Assembly (NCBI RefSeq): GCF_032854445.1
Contig: NC_088302.1
Coordinates: 32,643,979 to 32,707,978, forward strand
DNA from: Liolophura sinensis
Taxonomy: Eukaryota > Mollusca > Polyplacophora > Chitonida > Chitonidae
Length of the DNA: 64,000 bases
Direction: 5' to 3'
Positions 1 through 13,790 of this stretch are shown here, one piece after another (position 1 is the stretch's first letter; every line of letters starts with the position of its first letter). Below the pieces are notes generated by a model, which did no database searches, was not told the DNA's origin, and saw nothing but the letters and a program-made list of their open reading frames with translations. The position numbers were made by a program, and so were the translations under genes.

Positions 1-327
1 ATATTAGATCAGTATATATTGGTAATACCCCTGATTATCTATTCAATTGTATGTATTATTTCAGCGTCATATTTTGGTGCGGGAACATTTTATACGTGTA
101 TATATTATATTTTTTTCAGTACATTTAAGGTTTTGTGAAGGATTCTATTTTAACATTGGGATGACAAATAAAATTGAAATGCATATTATATTGGTATGCA
201 GCTGTAGAACAGAGATACATTTGATCACCTGTTGTATTATACGCCTTCTGTAGCATGTATCCTTTGGAATGGCAACATTTTGTTTTATGTTTTAATTATT
301 TTCTTCATTGTATATGTGTGCATATGC

Positions 328-395
328 TCGGGTTTTTACGCCGTACTTCGTAACTTTTCAGTCATATGACGACGAGAAGTCTTCATATACGATAC
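328..395 (-). repeat. SINE family 2 tail fragment
   Basis: Read on the minus strand, this contains the TCGTCATATGACTGAAAA block followed by a TACGGCGTAAAAACC-like end. The same block closes the fuller copies near 48.4 and 52.5 kb. Only the 3' portion is present; no tRNA-like head is seen. Confidence 0.6.
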
Positions 396-3337
396 ATACA
401 GAAAGTAGTATACAGAGCAGGTAAATTTTCGAAATATATTCTCCGCCGGAGAACAATTAGTTCCTTCAGGACGAATTATTTTATTACGATGAATTGCAAA
501 CTGAAATCTTTAAAATCATACATTATCATACTATTTATTCGTATCTATCAAATATTTTGATATTTATATCAAAATATTTTTAGTGTCTGGAATCGAACAT
601 AGTATGGGCAAGCAAATTATTCTTGGAGTCTTCAGTTATGTTATATACATGATGTACTCTCTTCTTCTGTCCTTTGGGAACTTTATTTATTTATTTATCG
701 TGATGTTAAACTCTATGATGAACAGAACAATGTGTTATGTCTGATGTGTGAGGCCGGTACGGCATCCTCGCCTCACAACCCACACAGTACATCATGCATC
801 TCTCTGGGTTAGATGACTCGGTGTTCATCGCCTTGGTTGCCCGTATATTACCGGGGCGGGTTATGTCTCCGGCTTCAACTTCCCCGTGCATGCGTGCAGC
901 ACTACCCGCAATATTAAATCTAATGGTCCCGTGTCACGCTTGGCTTAACTTTATTTCTGTTAATCAATTGTTATAAAATGGCTTTTATACCCCCGCCCTG
1001 GGCTATGAACAGTTTTAACGTGTTGTGTAAACTTTCTGGTTTGTTAAATTTAATCACAGTTTATGAAGCATTGATCGGTGCCTCGAACGAGATACACGAT
1101 ACTCTCCAGAGGTTAACATTCATTGTTGATTTACAATCAGATCATAACCATCGTCAATTAGCTCAGAATTGGCCAATAGACGTAAAATATACTACTAATT
1201 TGGCATCACAGAGCAGTGCTATGAATTTCCAAGCCGTAAGGCCATGTCCACGCGAAGATTACATCAATGTATTTGTGAACTGAATGACAAATATGGTATG
1301 TTACTTATCTGCAGGGAAAAGAAAACTACAACCGGAAAATGGTCTGGAGCATGCGGTTAACACAGAGCAATGTATTTTAGCGAAAGAACCAAATCTAATA
1401 TATTTTAACATCTTTAACAACGTGTCTCTACAAGAATTTAAATGACAATGTGGTTTCACAAGAATTTAAATGACGCGCTGCATGTGGTGCGTGATAAAAG
1501 AAATCCGTAACGTGCATGCATCTTTGATTTTAAGATGGAGTTGATAATGAGTTTCATTATCACCCCGGAAATCCTAATTGAGACTATTAACTATACAATT
1601 TATTGTATTTATTTTGTATTTTATTCTCTTGTCAATTTAGTTACATGTTCATTTTTGAAAATGGAATTTCCCATATCCTATATGTCCATGTGTATTTGAC
1701 GATATAAGTGAAAATACTTCATGTAAATTTAATTTTAATATATTGATGCCCGCTGTAGAAATGTCCGGCACCAAATAGATATCCTACTGAGGTTTATCAA
1801 TGAATACCAAATATTTAGATAAATTACATCTTTGCATCTTAGCCTTGCATATAAGGCTAGTTGTTGTTACAGCTCACACTCAAATAAATAAATAAATAAA
1901 AAAATAAATAAATAAATAAAATAAATAAATATATAAAAAACTTCCTATTTGGTACATTTAGAATTTTATCATATACTGAATTTTACTCAGACAGCCTGTG
2001 CGGATATATTGGGATTTGTGTGAACTTATTTTCTTTCATATGAGCTTCGTTACACGCAAAACTTACATGTCACAATCACCAATGGACAAATCAGAATTAG
2101 GTAAATTAAAAGAAAAAATCAGTGATTAATTAGAATTTATAGACGTCACTCGTGTAGAATTGTTCCAAATGCTGTGTTTTCATCAAATTTAATAAACATT
2201 TTCGGCCATGTCGAAACTCACGCTTAAGGTATTGAAAATATATGGATGCAACTACTTAAGTAAACAGTGTATATCTAATAACACAGTTCTTCCTTGTATC
2301 ATTTTCCCGTTAATATATTTATGCAGCTACCTATTGGTCGAAGGAGGTCAGTGTAGGGAAGGAAGATGAAGTTGTATTCTGTTCCATTAAGCGCAATAGG
2401 CTTATAATTAGGGTTATGTTTATCCTTTAGTATGTTTTTATGGAGTTTTGTCCGTCATTTTCAGCAACAAGAACTCTTCATTAGTTAACGCATGTACAGC
2501 CTAAATATGTATTCTTTTCCATTTATACAGCTTATTGTGAAGAGGACAGTTGTAAAGTTGATAATTAAGTACGGTAAAATACATTTCGGTTGACATACTC
2601 TCCATATACATATATGACCCCACTTGATTTCTGTTTGCCATGCTTCTAAAATGCCATCGCCAGCATATACAATGCATGAATTCACTGTACCAAACACTGG
2701 CTCATGCAGAAAGATTTCCTTCCGGAAGCGTATTGTATGACATCATGTGACAGCTAGGTTTTGAGTGTTCTGTGGGGGTTTTGTCGGCTTGCCATGTGCC
2801 AGCAAAGAGCACGCGCAGCGGTAGGCGTGCCAAGGCCGTGGGCATTGCGCAGGTACAACATGGACGCATAGATAACAAAGGATTTCACGTGCCTGTATGC
2901 CACACGGGTATACGAGTTTGTATATTCGTTCATTTCAAAAGGAAAAAACGAAATCAGTGAATATGACGATGTGTAGAGCTAGAGATGTTAACAGGATAAT
3001 TGTATTAAGTATGGAAAGGCTAATTAGTACCAATTAGACCGAACAGCCTTACATTCCTATTTACCGATTACCCACCTTTCAGTATAACCTGTATGGATTT
3101 CCGAAACGCAGAATTAATTTTTAGGTTCATATGTATTATTTCTCAGATGAAATATCCAGTCTGACAAGAACTGCCATGGCGGTATATGTTGGTCTGTGAT
3201 ATCCACCGAAAGAGAAAGCACGCAGCAAATCATTATTCTGTGGTTTAACAGAAGGTTTAATTCTCATTTTTAAGGATCTTTAAGAACTATGTATGTTGTG
3301 TGATGATTTCAATCACTTTATATGGTAACCTGCAGAT
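396..3337. other. AT-rich non-coding stretch
   Basis: Only short open frames occur here, with no domain, no coherent codon bias and no good splice pairs. Positions 700-900 and 1040-1270 look less AT-rich than the surroundings and could be regulatory, but nothing specific was recognised. An A-rich AAATA repeat lies at 1876-1940. Confidence 0.5.
1876..1940. repeat. AAATA simple repeat
   Basis: Runs of AAATAAATAAA directly visible. The same motif ends the SINE copies in this window, so this may be the tail of an otherwise eroded SINE. Confidence 0.8.
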
Positions 3338-3475
3338 GATCGTGTATTCCCCCTGAAATTTGCAAGGTTTCCTTTCACCATAATGATGGCCTCCATCGCA
3401 TAAGTGAAATTTTCTTGAGTACAGCGTAAAACACTAATCAAATAAATATACCTGTATAAATAAATAAATAAATCA
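3338..3475 (+). repeat. SINE family 1, 3' part
   Basis: Plus-strand copy of the family 1 body and tail: TTTCCTTTCACCATAATG, a block like ATAAGTGAAAT, TTGAGTACAGCGTAAAAC, then AAATAAATA repeats. The tRNA-related head is missing. Confidence 0.8.
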
Positions 3476-6400
3476 GTTTACGTAATAATAAAACATTGGG
3501 TGAAGGATACTCCAATACACGGCTTCACTCTAAGTTTCTTACATTTTAGAATGAGTACAGTTCTTCCGTAAGTAACTATGGACCTATTGCACAGATTTTC
3601 TGGCGCTCTGCTTCATAATCCTCTCTAATCCACCTAACCGTGGACATGTGCACTGTGTTGAACAATAACGCCACGTAGGATATATTTGACAGTATGCGAT
3701 TAAAGCGCAAATGAGAAGTTAACGACAACTTCTTATCTTGCTTGCTATATACCATTTGGATACCGAGTAAATGTACTAGCGTAGGACACTGATTGACCAC
3801 TGATTTATACGAATGTCTTCTAATTTCAGCGCCTTTCTTTATATTTAAAAATCTATATATATCTATAAATACATGGGCTACGGAAAGTGGGGAAAAAAAG
3901 AAAAGAAAAACACACATACACATTGGCTGAGCAGAACGAGAATTTTCTTTGTAGACAAATACTATAGTTATAGCATTAATGACGTTTTCAGTGCACTGTA
4001 GGAAAGCAAATGCATACCGCGAACTTGGATGTAGCATGGAAAAAAGACCTTTATATACATTAAGCAATTTGGGGTTTGTTTAGCTATCAAGGTTAAAAAT
4101 TCGTTGGGAGTTCAAAGAAATGCTTATACTTTATGGGTCGGAAGCGGAGCGTTTATTGCCTGTGGTAATCAGATGTGGAAACAGAAATGAAAGGACATTG
4201 TATCTGCAGGTGTTTACACGTGTAAAATGGAATATAGTGCTGTGCGGATTGTACTGCGCTTTGATTACTTTCTCTGACTGGAGAGATGTGTTTGTATGCG
4301 GTGACCTCACCTAATTGGCTAACAGCCAGCAGAAGCGAAATCTTGCTGCATGAATGTACGCCCTGCACACATGTTGTATAGTACACTCACAAAGCAAAAG
4401 ATGACATATGCTTGTGTATACGAATATTTAAAGATACTATAGACTGGATATTTGGGGGGAAATATTCTTTTAGAATATCAAACTACCAGCCTCGTTACTA
4501 TTAGTTACCGTTCAAAATCGATAATATAATTCGTAAAATTTATAAAGCGTGCGTGGATAGCATTATAATTTTTTCAAATTTTAGAATCATTTTAACTCTC
4601 TAAATATCACTGGTACCAGAATGATATTTACTGATAGGCAATGATTTGAGGTATTTTTGGTAAATAGAGACAATTTGATTTAATTGGCCAATATGGAATT
4701 TTGCCAAAGATCTCAGTTATAACCTCTGTAAGCTTAATTTGTATCCAAGGAAGGTGTTGCAATATGTCAGTTGTTGACTGTCAAGTGCAGATATATATAT
4801 ACATACAGTTGACAATGTGAATATTTATGTATGGAAAAGGGTAGTGCCAAATTAACACACCTGAGTTTTTACACCTGTTTGCACTGTTCTGAAGGCGTAC
4901 ATATATACCGTGTACAATCACAGTAACTGGAGCAGACTGAACTGTATTATCCGCCATATCTCGATTTTTGTTTACATTGTAGTTTCCGAGATACTGAACA
5001 CAGTGGATATACTAATGTATGGATGAAGATAAACTATAATTGTAGATAAATACAGACTTATACATTATGACTTGAGATTTTCATTCTCATTAAATCAATC
5101 AACGATATTTGCAAGCTGTCGAGACTAGTTCAAAATACACCGGTGACGTAACTTTACCTGTTGACCTTTACATGATCTAATATAAAGACGAAAGTTACAG
5201 CAATCCTCCATTTATTGGAGGCCTATCAAGGTAAATTTAGTAGTTGTGTTGTGATATAAGTATGTAAATGCAAACATTAGTCAAGAATAAAATTTATTTA
5301 TGTACGTGTTTTTTATAGTTATTTGAACATTTATTCATTTAAATACTAGTATGCTGCAAATATGCAGTTGACCCTATGTTAAAGACACATCTATGTATAC
5401 TTTATGCGCATATAGTGTTGTCGAACCATTACATTGGTATCTGATGGTTCAGTTATTTTGAAGATTTTCGTCCTTAGTCTTGTAATTCAGCAATGAATGA
5501 AATAAATCAGAATGTTCTCCCGCGTATATAAAATGTGTCAACACAATGGCTATCATTATCTACTTATGCAGATTATCAGAAAATAACACCGCTTTCGCTA
5601 TGAAATAACATATTCATAATCATGACCCGACCGGCGGCGACCAACAATCACTGGCGTTAGCAGATCGCTTAAAACAAACAAAATGGCCGAAGTTGTTTTG
5701 CAATTTTTGAACGGAAGTGTGTATGAATAAATCGGACTAATGGAGTAGAACAGTAATCGTGTTGCCACAGAACAGTGCCAATGATCAGTGTATAATAGAA
5801 CTTACTTTATAGCTGATGTACATATCGCATCGGGTGGGTTTCATCGTTGAATAAGAATTGTACCACAAATAAAACGATCGAAAATTCAATAGTCGACGCG
5901 TATGACACGCATTTATACCTCGCTCCTGTGAGTTTTGTAGTAGAGCTGTTATGAGGATTTGTTTCTGTATTCAAACACTTCTGATCTTTATGATGGAAAT
6001 TCAGATAATTTTAGTGTTTATTGTTAGATGTTTAGCTTGTTACATACACTTGCGTTCCATATATGTAAAGTAGCTTACTACAAACATAGTGTGTCTAATA
6101 AATTGACTGATATATGCAGGAAAAATAATGGTTGAAATTTTTCGGTCATAACGATTTGCTTCATTTTACTTGGCAGAGATCTTTAACAACTGCTGAATTG
6201 TATCGTTTCGTTTAAATTAGAACTCAGTGCATTCATATCATGATATGCATATATATATATGCGCTGTCAATCGACAGTTAGCTGTATGCATTGTGTTATG
6301 TATTACATTACACTGATGCTATACCGAGAACAACTGCATGGCAAGCATTATGCAGTATCTTCATACTGGAATACGTGCGCTATTGACACATGGCATATGG

Positions 6401-7420
6401 CAACACAGCCAGATGTAAATAAAAACGGTTTAAAACCTGATTTTTTCTTATCATGCATACTGTTGTGCATTTTATGAACACAAGAATGTTCTGAGTTGAG
6501 TTTTTGTTATAAGAAAGGCAGCGTTGCGTTTGCATGGAGGTATACGGTAGAATGGCCAAACGGGTTTGGATCAGAATTACAGATGAATCCGAGCTAGAAA
6601 AACCATCCGTTTTGAGGCGGCTACAGTATTAAAGTGATGGGACAGACTTGGGGTGAAATTTAACTTGAGGCTTTACAACATGCGGTCGACGGGATCTCCC
6701 TAGAGGGCCATTTAGTAAAGGGACTTCTCACGTTTGCACAATTTAGAAGGACGAATAATGGAGTTTTCATTGCTGATGGTGCCAACTCAATTTCGAAAAG
6801 CCACTTTTGGTTTCCTTCCAGATTGACAACCGAATTTATTCGGCAATTTTTGTTTTCGTCCCTCGAGCGAACAGCAATGGAAACGAAGTGAGTAATGAGC
6901 CGCAGCACCGCCCGAAACATTTCTTACCGAGATGCCTGGCTTTACCGAAGACATTACAATCGCCACGACACCCGTCCTGAATAAACCATACGGAGAATAA
7001 TTGGTCATTTTGAAGGCTTATTTCTAAATTATCTCACACAGGCAAGGATTGCATATTTCAGTCAGGAAGTTTAACTTGTCAAACAAAATAAGAAAAACTC
7101 AAAGACAACAACAACAACAACAAAAAAAAGACTATAGCGTTATATAAATGCTATATGTTTGTAGAATGAAATCTCAATTAAAAATAATTCCTACAATCTT
7201 AATGTTTCGCATGTGTATTTTTTGCAAGTAAATGGTTAATTTTTAAAGTGGTGCGTGCGAATTCTTTGAAATGGAATTTTATCTTTCTTTTTGTACCTTA
7301 CAAAATATACATATAGTTTTTAGTGTACATTATTTGAGATTTATTTTTTACTAACAAATTTATCACAGCTTTGATTAGTTTAGACTTTTAGCACATCACA
7401 GTTATATATTTCAGAGCGTA
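3476..7420. other. AT-rich non-coding stretch
   Basis: No supported gene. The longest frame (163 codons, minus strand, 3576-4067) has low-complexity composition and no recognisable motif. Positions 6660-6990 are somewhat GC-richer, with no recognised product. Confidence 0.5.
7104..7131. repeat. AAC microsatellite and A run
   Basis: Five to six ACA/AAC triplets followed by an A run, directly visible. Confidence 0.85.
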
Positions 7421-7475
<55 letters not shown>

Positions 7476-7487
7476 TATATATATATT
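7421..7487. repeat. TA microsatellite
   Basis: Near-perfect TA dinucleotide run, directly visible. Confidence 0.95.
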
Positions 7488-10400
7488 GCAATCAACACTA
7501 CCCTACGTGTGGTTTACAATATATTTCAGTTTGTAGCATAATTACTCAGATGGATATTTCATTGACAAAACCCTTCCTATAGTCCATCTGTAACATGTTT
7601 CCATAAATACCGACATCGTTTATCCCTACATGGTCATCACTATTGCCTGTTCTTAATCACTCGGTGGGGTCGGGAGAGATGAGGAGGGAGGGAGACGAGA
7701 TGGGTGTCTCAGATGCATGAAAGCTTTTAGAGGTCAGGGAGGGGCATATTCACCGAGCAAGCAGAGGTCTATTGGTGGGAACTAATAGAGACTAATATTA
7801 AGACGCGAAGAGGTAATCGCCTGACCGATCAAATCCAGTGCTAATCTGGACGGTCGCAATATTGACTCTGTCCCAGACGACAGCTAGCTGATAACCGGTC
7901 AGGACAGCGAGATTGGTTGCTTGGCTGAAAAAAAAACTACACCCGCGAGAGTGAGAGTAAATTGTGGTCGACGTGGTCGACGTGCCTGGTGGCGAAGTAA
8001 ACAGTGGTGAAGTTGGAGGAAAGAAATGTTAACACCTTGTAAATACCTGAAGATCTGAAGGTATTTAAAAATTTATAAATTTACACAAAATATGTTTGTT
8101 TCCCTCCAGAATTACCCTATATCCTCACCAAATTCGACCAATTAAAGACCATGCCCAGAATGCATACTTCATCGTGTTATAGAGTCTCACATCTGGATGC
8201 ATGCTAATGTTATAATTTATGTGAAGTTCATATGTATATCCATATACCTGAACAATATATCTTACTCTTCAATATCTTATGTTATACATGATCAAATTCC
8301 GGTGGAACGTGTTGAGGAGTTAAGGTCCGTCATTTGGATATAACCTTCTGCAGACACTAAATCAACAGTGCTATAGCGACATCTTCGAGTTTCAAAAAGG
8401 CAAGAAGCGCATAAGACAACCGTCTTAATATAATGTAAATAATTCTCCGATGTACATCCCATGCTTACATGGTTATCAGATTTGGCTTACAGAAGAAATA
8501 TAAATATTGCATTAGCTAATTTTTTTAATTTTGACAAAAATTTTGTCATTTTTTCTTTTCAATGACATTAAAAATTGGTAGGACAAATGGCATTGCCTAC
8601 TGGAAACTCTATACTATGGAGCCACAGTAAAGACACTATACAGACAAAATGCCTATAAAAAGGGCATGACATTAAATCGTGTATTGAAGAGGTAAATAAT
8701 TCTCGGTTTTACATGTACGTACATATCTGTGGGACATCGGTTTAGAAACACAGAAGAACGAAAATATTGCGTGGGCTAATTTTAAATCTGGCCACCAGTT
8801 GCGTCTTTACTCTTTCATAGTTGTGATTTATTTTTCTGCTACAAATTGACAACCATATGTTAGATGGTACGTGCTGAGGGAAATCCGAAATCTGGAGGTT
8901 TCCGGTAAACAGCTGGTCTGCGCTCTGAAGACAGAACGTCTGTGAGAGTCCCAAAGGTGTTCGGGTGGAATAGACTGGCGTTTGCTGACTAGATAGACAG
9001 CTCTCATAGGGAAACGGACGCCGCAAACTCCCCAGTCCTCTCTTTTGTGTGGGCCCACGGATTACAGTGATGGAAGGTCCTTTAATTTATCATGTCACAA
9101 GGTGTCTTTTAATTTACAATCTGATAAAGCTAATTTCTATGTATGAAAATCATTCAATTGTTGGTGATTGGGCTAAGCCCTTCGAAATGCTTCTTTCTCC
9201 GTTTTCTTCCCTTATCGGAATTGATAGCTGTCCAAGGATTTGCAAGTAATACCTCGCGGGCCCTGGGAGTGCTTGCCTTCAGTCTTTACCCCGTTTAACG
9301 GGTAACGGGTAATGTAACTTGGTGCCATAAAGGTGAAAAGCGAAAATCATGGGTCGAACAGTTCTCGTTTGGGATCGCTGTGGCAAAAGTGGGAGGCTTT
9401 AGTGTCTTTTATTCGTCATATATTTAAATTTGATAGCCAATGTTGACAGTCTCGTGTTTGTGAAGTCATTGTTCTCGGTTATGCCAAGTAAGCCGTCTTA
9501 TCTTCCCAGACTAACCCAAAAATATGAGCAATGGTTTTTATATGAGCGGCAATCCCATAGAATCAGTGGCAGTAAAAAAAACCTTCCGTTCTCCACGACA
9601 ACGGGCTTACATGAGTGGGCTTAAAACACCAAGTGTGGGTAATGTTTTCTAAAAGAACGTACAAATGTTGGATTATAACCGCAGTCCCCAACCTTAAATC
9701 TCTGCTCCAAACAAAAACCAATATTCAGCCATTCGTCTTGTATAAACGTAGCTTATATCTCCTAATTAAACAAAACTCAATCAGAATGGAAGATTGTCAC
9801 TATTCTTGTCGTCAGTTCAGCCGCAGTTCTTTTCTTGGGATAGTTATTGCTCTTAGCAATGCTGTTGAACTGTTTAGGGTCTTTCATAGTTTCGAAACCA
9901 AAGAGTAGTAACAGGTTTATAATTTCTCGAAGAAAGTCTCAAACGTTTGAATTACTGAATTTTATAAAAGTGATATAATTAAATATAAGCCATGGTTCCG
10001 AAATTTTATATATGCATGTTTTATTTTATTTTCTTTTTTGTTTTTTTTTTTGAGCGTTATGAATTTCATAATTTATGAACATTTCATCATTGAACCTTAT
10101 GTGTAGCAAAACTATTTCGACAAGCAATCTTTTTGCTCAGAACTGAAGGTTTTATCTTTGTTTCGAGACTTTGACATGTAAATATGTTAGATTTCCGTGC
10201 TAATATATCTGACGGGATTCCCTCCCATAACTTATCACTTGATAATAATTAGACACTTATCACTTTCATATATACGATAGACTATTTACAGTCTCAATAT
10301 TTGCACTATGCATTTATACACAAAGTTTATTCAGAATCATAATTAAGTATGTGTGTCGTGTAGAGTTATACAGAAGCAAATTTTCCGTATACGTATAAGA

Positions 10401-11361
10401 TTATACGTATAGGAGAGATTTGACAACAGTTTGGTATATGACATTTATTTAAAAAAAAAATGAATCTTATTGACTGAATTCTATGCCACATTCAGTTTTG
10501 CCTAATATAATACAGCATTTATCCTGAATTGCTACCTTTACGATTATACAATGATTAATACAAATTTTGACGAAGATTTTAAACAATATACAGGCATATT
10601 AAATATATTTGACATATAAATGAAAAAGCTTGTGCCAACATGGAGATTTCGAGTTCATATAACTCCTCAGTAAAAGGAAGAATTATACAAGGAAGCTGTT
10701 ACAATATTTCCACCGTTGCAATTTGCAAATTTCGGATTCTATCCACAAAATGGTTATTTCGCGGATATTGTCAGACGACCATTGTTAATTAGCACATTGT
10801 AAGATTCTCATGTTGGTTTTTTTTCTACATGTATATGCATAGCTAGAATACATATAACTGCTATACATACATAGCTATAAATTACCTCGCGTTACCGGCA
10901 ATGAATGATTTTCATGCATTTCCTCAGTTCATTACCCCTAAACCTGACCGACACCATATATATAGGTCTAAGAGTGAGATATCATAATAAGGATTGAGTG
11001 TCGTGAAACCTCATGCATTAAAATAACTAAATAATTAGTTAATAATTAATTAAATGCTACAGTTCCTTTATATCCTCACAAAGAAGATCTGAGTTTACAG
11101 GCCTTAAAATGATTCAGCTGTGTTAACGGACATATACAGGCCAGTTGACTCGAAGTAGTAGGTCTATTTGTATCTGGCTGATTTGCTGTAATGTAGGCCT
11201 CTCCAAATTTGGTTGATTTTCGTTATCGTATATGTCAGCAAATGTACAGATCCTTCGGAATATACTAGTACATCAAAACGTTTTAATGGAAATATTTTGG
11301 GCAGCTTAGCATTCTTAGGCTAAGTTGACGGTATATATAACTATCAAGGATGCAGGTTTTT
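7488..11361. other. Intergenic stretch with two GC-richer patches
   Basis: No gene recognised. Positions 7640-8040 are purine-rich on the plus strand and include a directly repeated GTGGTCGAC block near 7970-7982. Positions 8860-9060 are GC-richer and contain overlapping minus-strand open frames without recognisable domains. The remainder is AT-rich. Confidence 0.4.
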
Positions 11362-11451
11362 ATCTGATTGTTTGTTTGATTGGTGTTATACGCCGTACTC
11401 AAGAATATTTAACTTATACAACGGCGGCCGGCAATATGGTGGGAGGAAACT
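11362..11451 (-). repeat. SINE family 1 fragment
   Basis: Minus-strand copy: TTTGATTGGTGTTATACGCC, GTACTCAAGAATATT, CGGCGGCC and GGTGGGAGGAAAC occur in the expected order. It stops after the GGAGGAAAC block. Confidence 0.85.
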
Positions 11452-11729
11452 AAGTGTTTTTAGCACCTATTGCCGTGCACCATAGTTAAATAGTACACTT
11501 AACACAAACGCTAACCTTGCGGGGGAGGGTAAGTTATCAGAGGTTAATAAAACAAATCAGTGTATGTAGAGAATATGTTCTTTAGTGATATCTAAATAGA
11601 TGTGATTGTTGCAAATATATCACCAGTTCAGTACCTGGTATAGAAAGTCCTAGGTTTGTATTTGTTTGAGTTTTTATAATGAAAAGAACAGACACTAAAC
11701 TGCACGTTCTGACTCTGTTTTAAACACAA

Positions 11730-12020
11730 TGCGCCAGGTTACTTCAAAACGGTTGTTTCCCGCACTAACTTGAAGGCTTTGTCTCTTCTCTTGTCTCGTA
11801 AAGAATCGTTGGAAGTTCCCTGTGTATAAAACGTCCTGGGTATCGAACGCTGAAACAAAACCCCAACGATGATCTTAAGATGGGAAGCGGTAGTGCATTG
11901 CCCGGTCTGTTTGAATCGGTCCTGCGCCAACCCGTCATCGACCGGAAGTGAGCCCGGAAGTGAAGTATTCGGCGCGTAATTCTGCCCCGTGACACGACCG
12001 GTAGAGGCTTTTTACACACT
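11730..12020. promoter_or_regulatory. GC-richer island with paired ETS-like sites
   Basis: This stretch is visibly richer in C, G and CpG than its flanks. At 11942-11964 two CCGGAAGTGA-type motifs lie about 12 bases apart; that core matches the known ETS/GABPA binding sequence. Open frames on the minus strand show no domain. A promoter or enhancer role is an inference from composition and motif spacing only. Confidence 0.3.
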
Positions 12021-12132
12021 TTTATTCAATTAAGAATTTAGCGTGGTGAAAAATTGGCTAAATTGCCTTACATTACTCACGTAAATTAAACTACAGCGGT
12101 ATTATGATTTATTGTCTTTGCTCTCGTTTCAG

Positions 12133-12239
12133 GCCTGACGAGACTGTTGTTCCTGAGTCGGCTTTATAGATCCTGTGGCCGTAAAGTAGGCCGTGAATTG
12201 CCCGAATCGAGCCGACGTATAGAACTCCGGGGTTGAAAG
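12133..12239 (+). other. Exon-like segment with splice sites, no long frame
   Basis: A pyrimidine-rich acceptor (CTCTCGTTTCAG) precedes the segment and an AAAG/GTAAAC donor follows it, giving a 107-base internal-exon-like block. One frame stays open for about 33 codons and then meets TGA two codons before the donor, so it would be a terminal coding piece, an untranslated exon or a non-coding RNA exon. It sits inside a GC-richer island just downstream of paired ETS-like sites. Confidence 0.3.
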
Positions 12240-12469
12240 GTAAACACATTTAGACAGAGTCGACTCTTATAAATTACCTTCATGGCGACCGTACAGAGAC
12301 ACTTGTATGTTCAACCCGGACGGCTTTTACAAACTGCTCCTGTAGGCACGAGGGAAATTGGTAAAGACCTCGCTTTTATTGTTGACAATTGAAGCTACAA
12401 GCTATTAACGTTAATCAATTGCCTCATCTGTTGATATTCTATCCGTCGTTTTGATCCGTTGATTAAACT

Positions 12470-12800
12470 GCAAACAATGGCGATCCTGTAAAACAACCCA
12501 GAGCGAGGTTCTTCTTTTTATGCCTCACAGCAAGCCCGCTCCAGCATCCAGTCCATTTGCAGAACACAAACGGCTTAAGACACGAGATTCATCCGATGGA
12601 TGGCCCACTCAAACCTATCGAAGTAGCGACAGAACGTGCCGCTTCGTCCTCAGATCGGGTGCTTATCGCCGGGTCGTCAACAAGTCGATCAGCGACACAC
12701 CTTGATTACTCGGGCCGTGAAAAATCCGACTTATTGCTTTCCAGAAATGTAGTACCTTATACCCAGCTATGTTGTGTGCATTGCCCGATTAGTCTGTAAC
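12470..12800. other. GC-richer stretch, possible coding or conserved non-coding
   Basis: Two overlapping plus-strand frames (12520-12705 and 12557-12799) run through a CpG-containing stretch. The first starts with ATG and a Ser/Pro/Ala-rich segment, but no domain is recognisable and no clear donor closes either frame. Homeodomain-like cores (TTAATCAATTG) lie just upstream near 12411-12421. This could be a 5' exon or a conserved regulatory block; the sequence does not decide. Confidence 0.2.
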
Positions 12801-13440
12801 ACGTTTGCGTAGAAGTCGATCCTTACGCCTGCCCTTCAGTACATTAGTCCATATAACTGAGTCCAGGTGAGATTCCTGAAAGGAACAGTATCTGTAGTTA
12901 AGCATATTAATATTTTATCAATATAAAAGTGTAATTTAAGGTGATACTAATGAAATATAACAGCGTTCATAGTTTCTGATGCTAAGTTATAAAACTAATG
13001 GCCTGAACATGGTGTAATGCAAAAGTAACTGAGGACAACGAGTTGTATAGAAGTGTTCACACAGCCTAAACACATTTTGTGTAGTGCTAATATAAGACTC
13101 ATTGTTACAAATGCTGCTAGTTAGGGATATATTTATAATATATAATTTTTGAAAATCATCCAAATTTGGTTTACTTTTGAAATAGAGGTCATAATGAATG
13201 TTAAATACTAGTAATTCTTAAGCCTCGAAGGTATATGAATCAACTACCCTTAATTAATGGATTCGTTATAAAGATCAGTGTGATTATGCATATGCAATAT
13301 CTCCATTATTGCATTCGAAATTCCCCCATAAATTCGCTAAAAGTTAAGGATATTTTAAAATATTTTGGGGAATCAATTAGTTTTTGTAAAGACATGCAAT
13401 ATTATGAAATACACTATTACTCGGCTGGTTTGCAGGCTTT
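12801..13440. other. AT-rich stretch, nothing recognised
   Basis: Short chance ORFs only. Confidence 0.5.
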
Positions 13441-13605
13441 TTAAAACTTATTTATTTGTTTCTTTATTTAATCGTTGCTGAACACTATGCTCAACAATGT
13501 TTCACCTGTACACTTGGGGTCATAATAATGGGTGGAGAGAGGTTACATGCCGGGGATAAACCTGTGACACTTGGCATGTTACTGGCAAGCTTTCACACGA
13601 ATTGG
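13441..13605 (-). repeat. Diverged SINE-like copy
   Basis: In minus-strand order the blocks follow the SINE layout: a TTTATTTGTTTCTTTATTT end, a weak CTCAACAATGTTTCACCTGTAC, then GTCATAATAATGGGTGGAGA, GCCGGGGATAAACC and GGCATGTTACTGGCAAGCTT. It is clearly related to, but distinct from, family 1. The adjacent 13606-13790 is GC-richer and may be its head, but no tRNA boxes were identified. Confidence 0.45.
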
Positions 13606-13790
13606 GGGAATGCAGACTGCACAGCCGCCCACATGACGTCGTCGACTGCTTATTACATGTACCCATGCAGTGTCGGTTATGAACAATGGGTGCATGCTGA
13701 GGAGTCCATGCATTCCGTCTCCATGGCAAAGCAAGGTTCCGCAGTTCTTAAGCATTTTCTGATTACGAGATTATAGAAAAATAATTCAAG

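Noticed and set aside
3576-4067. 163-codon minus-strand frame as a gene
   Set aside because: Composition follows the AT-rich background, it includes low-complexity runs, and no motif or splice context was seen.
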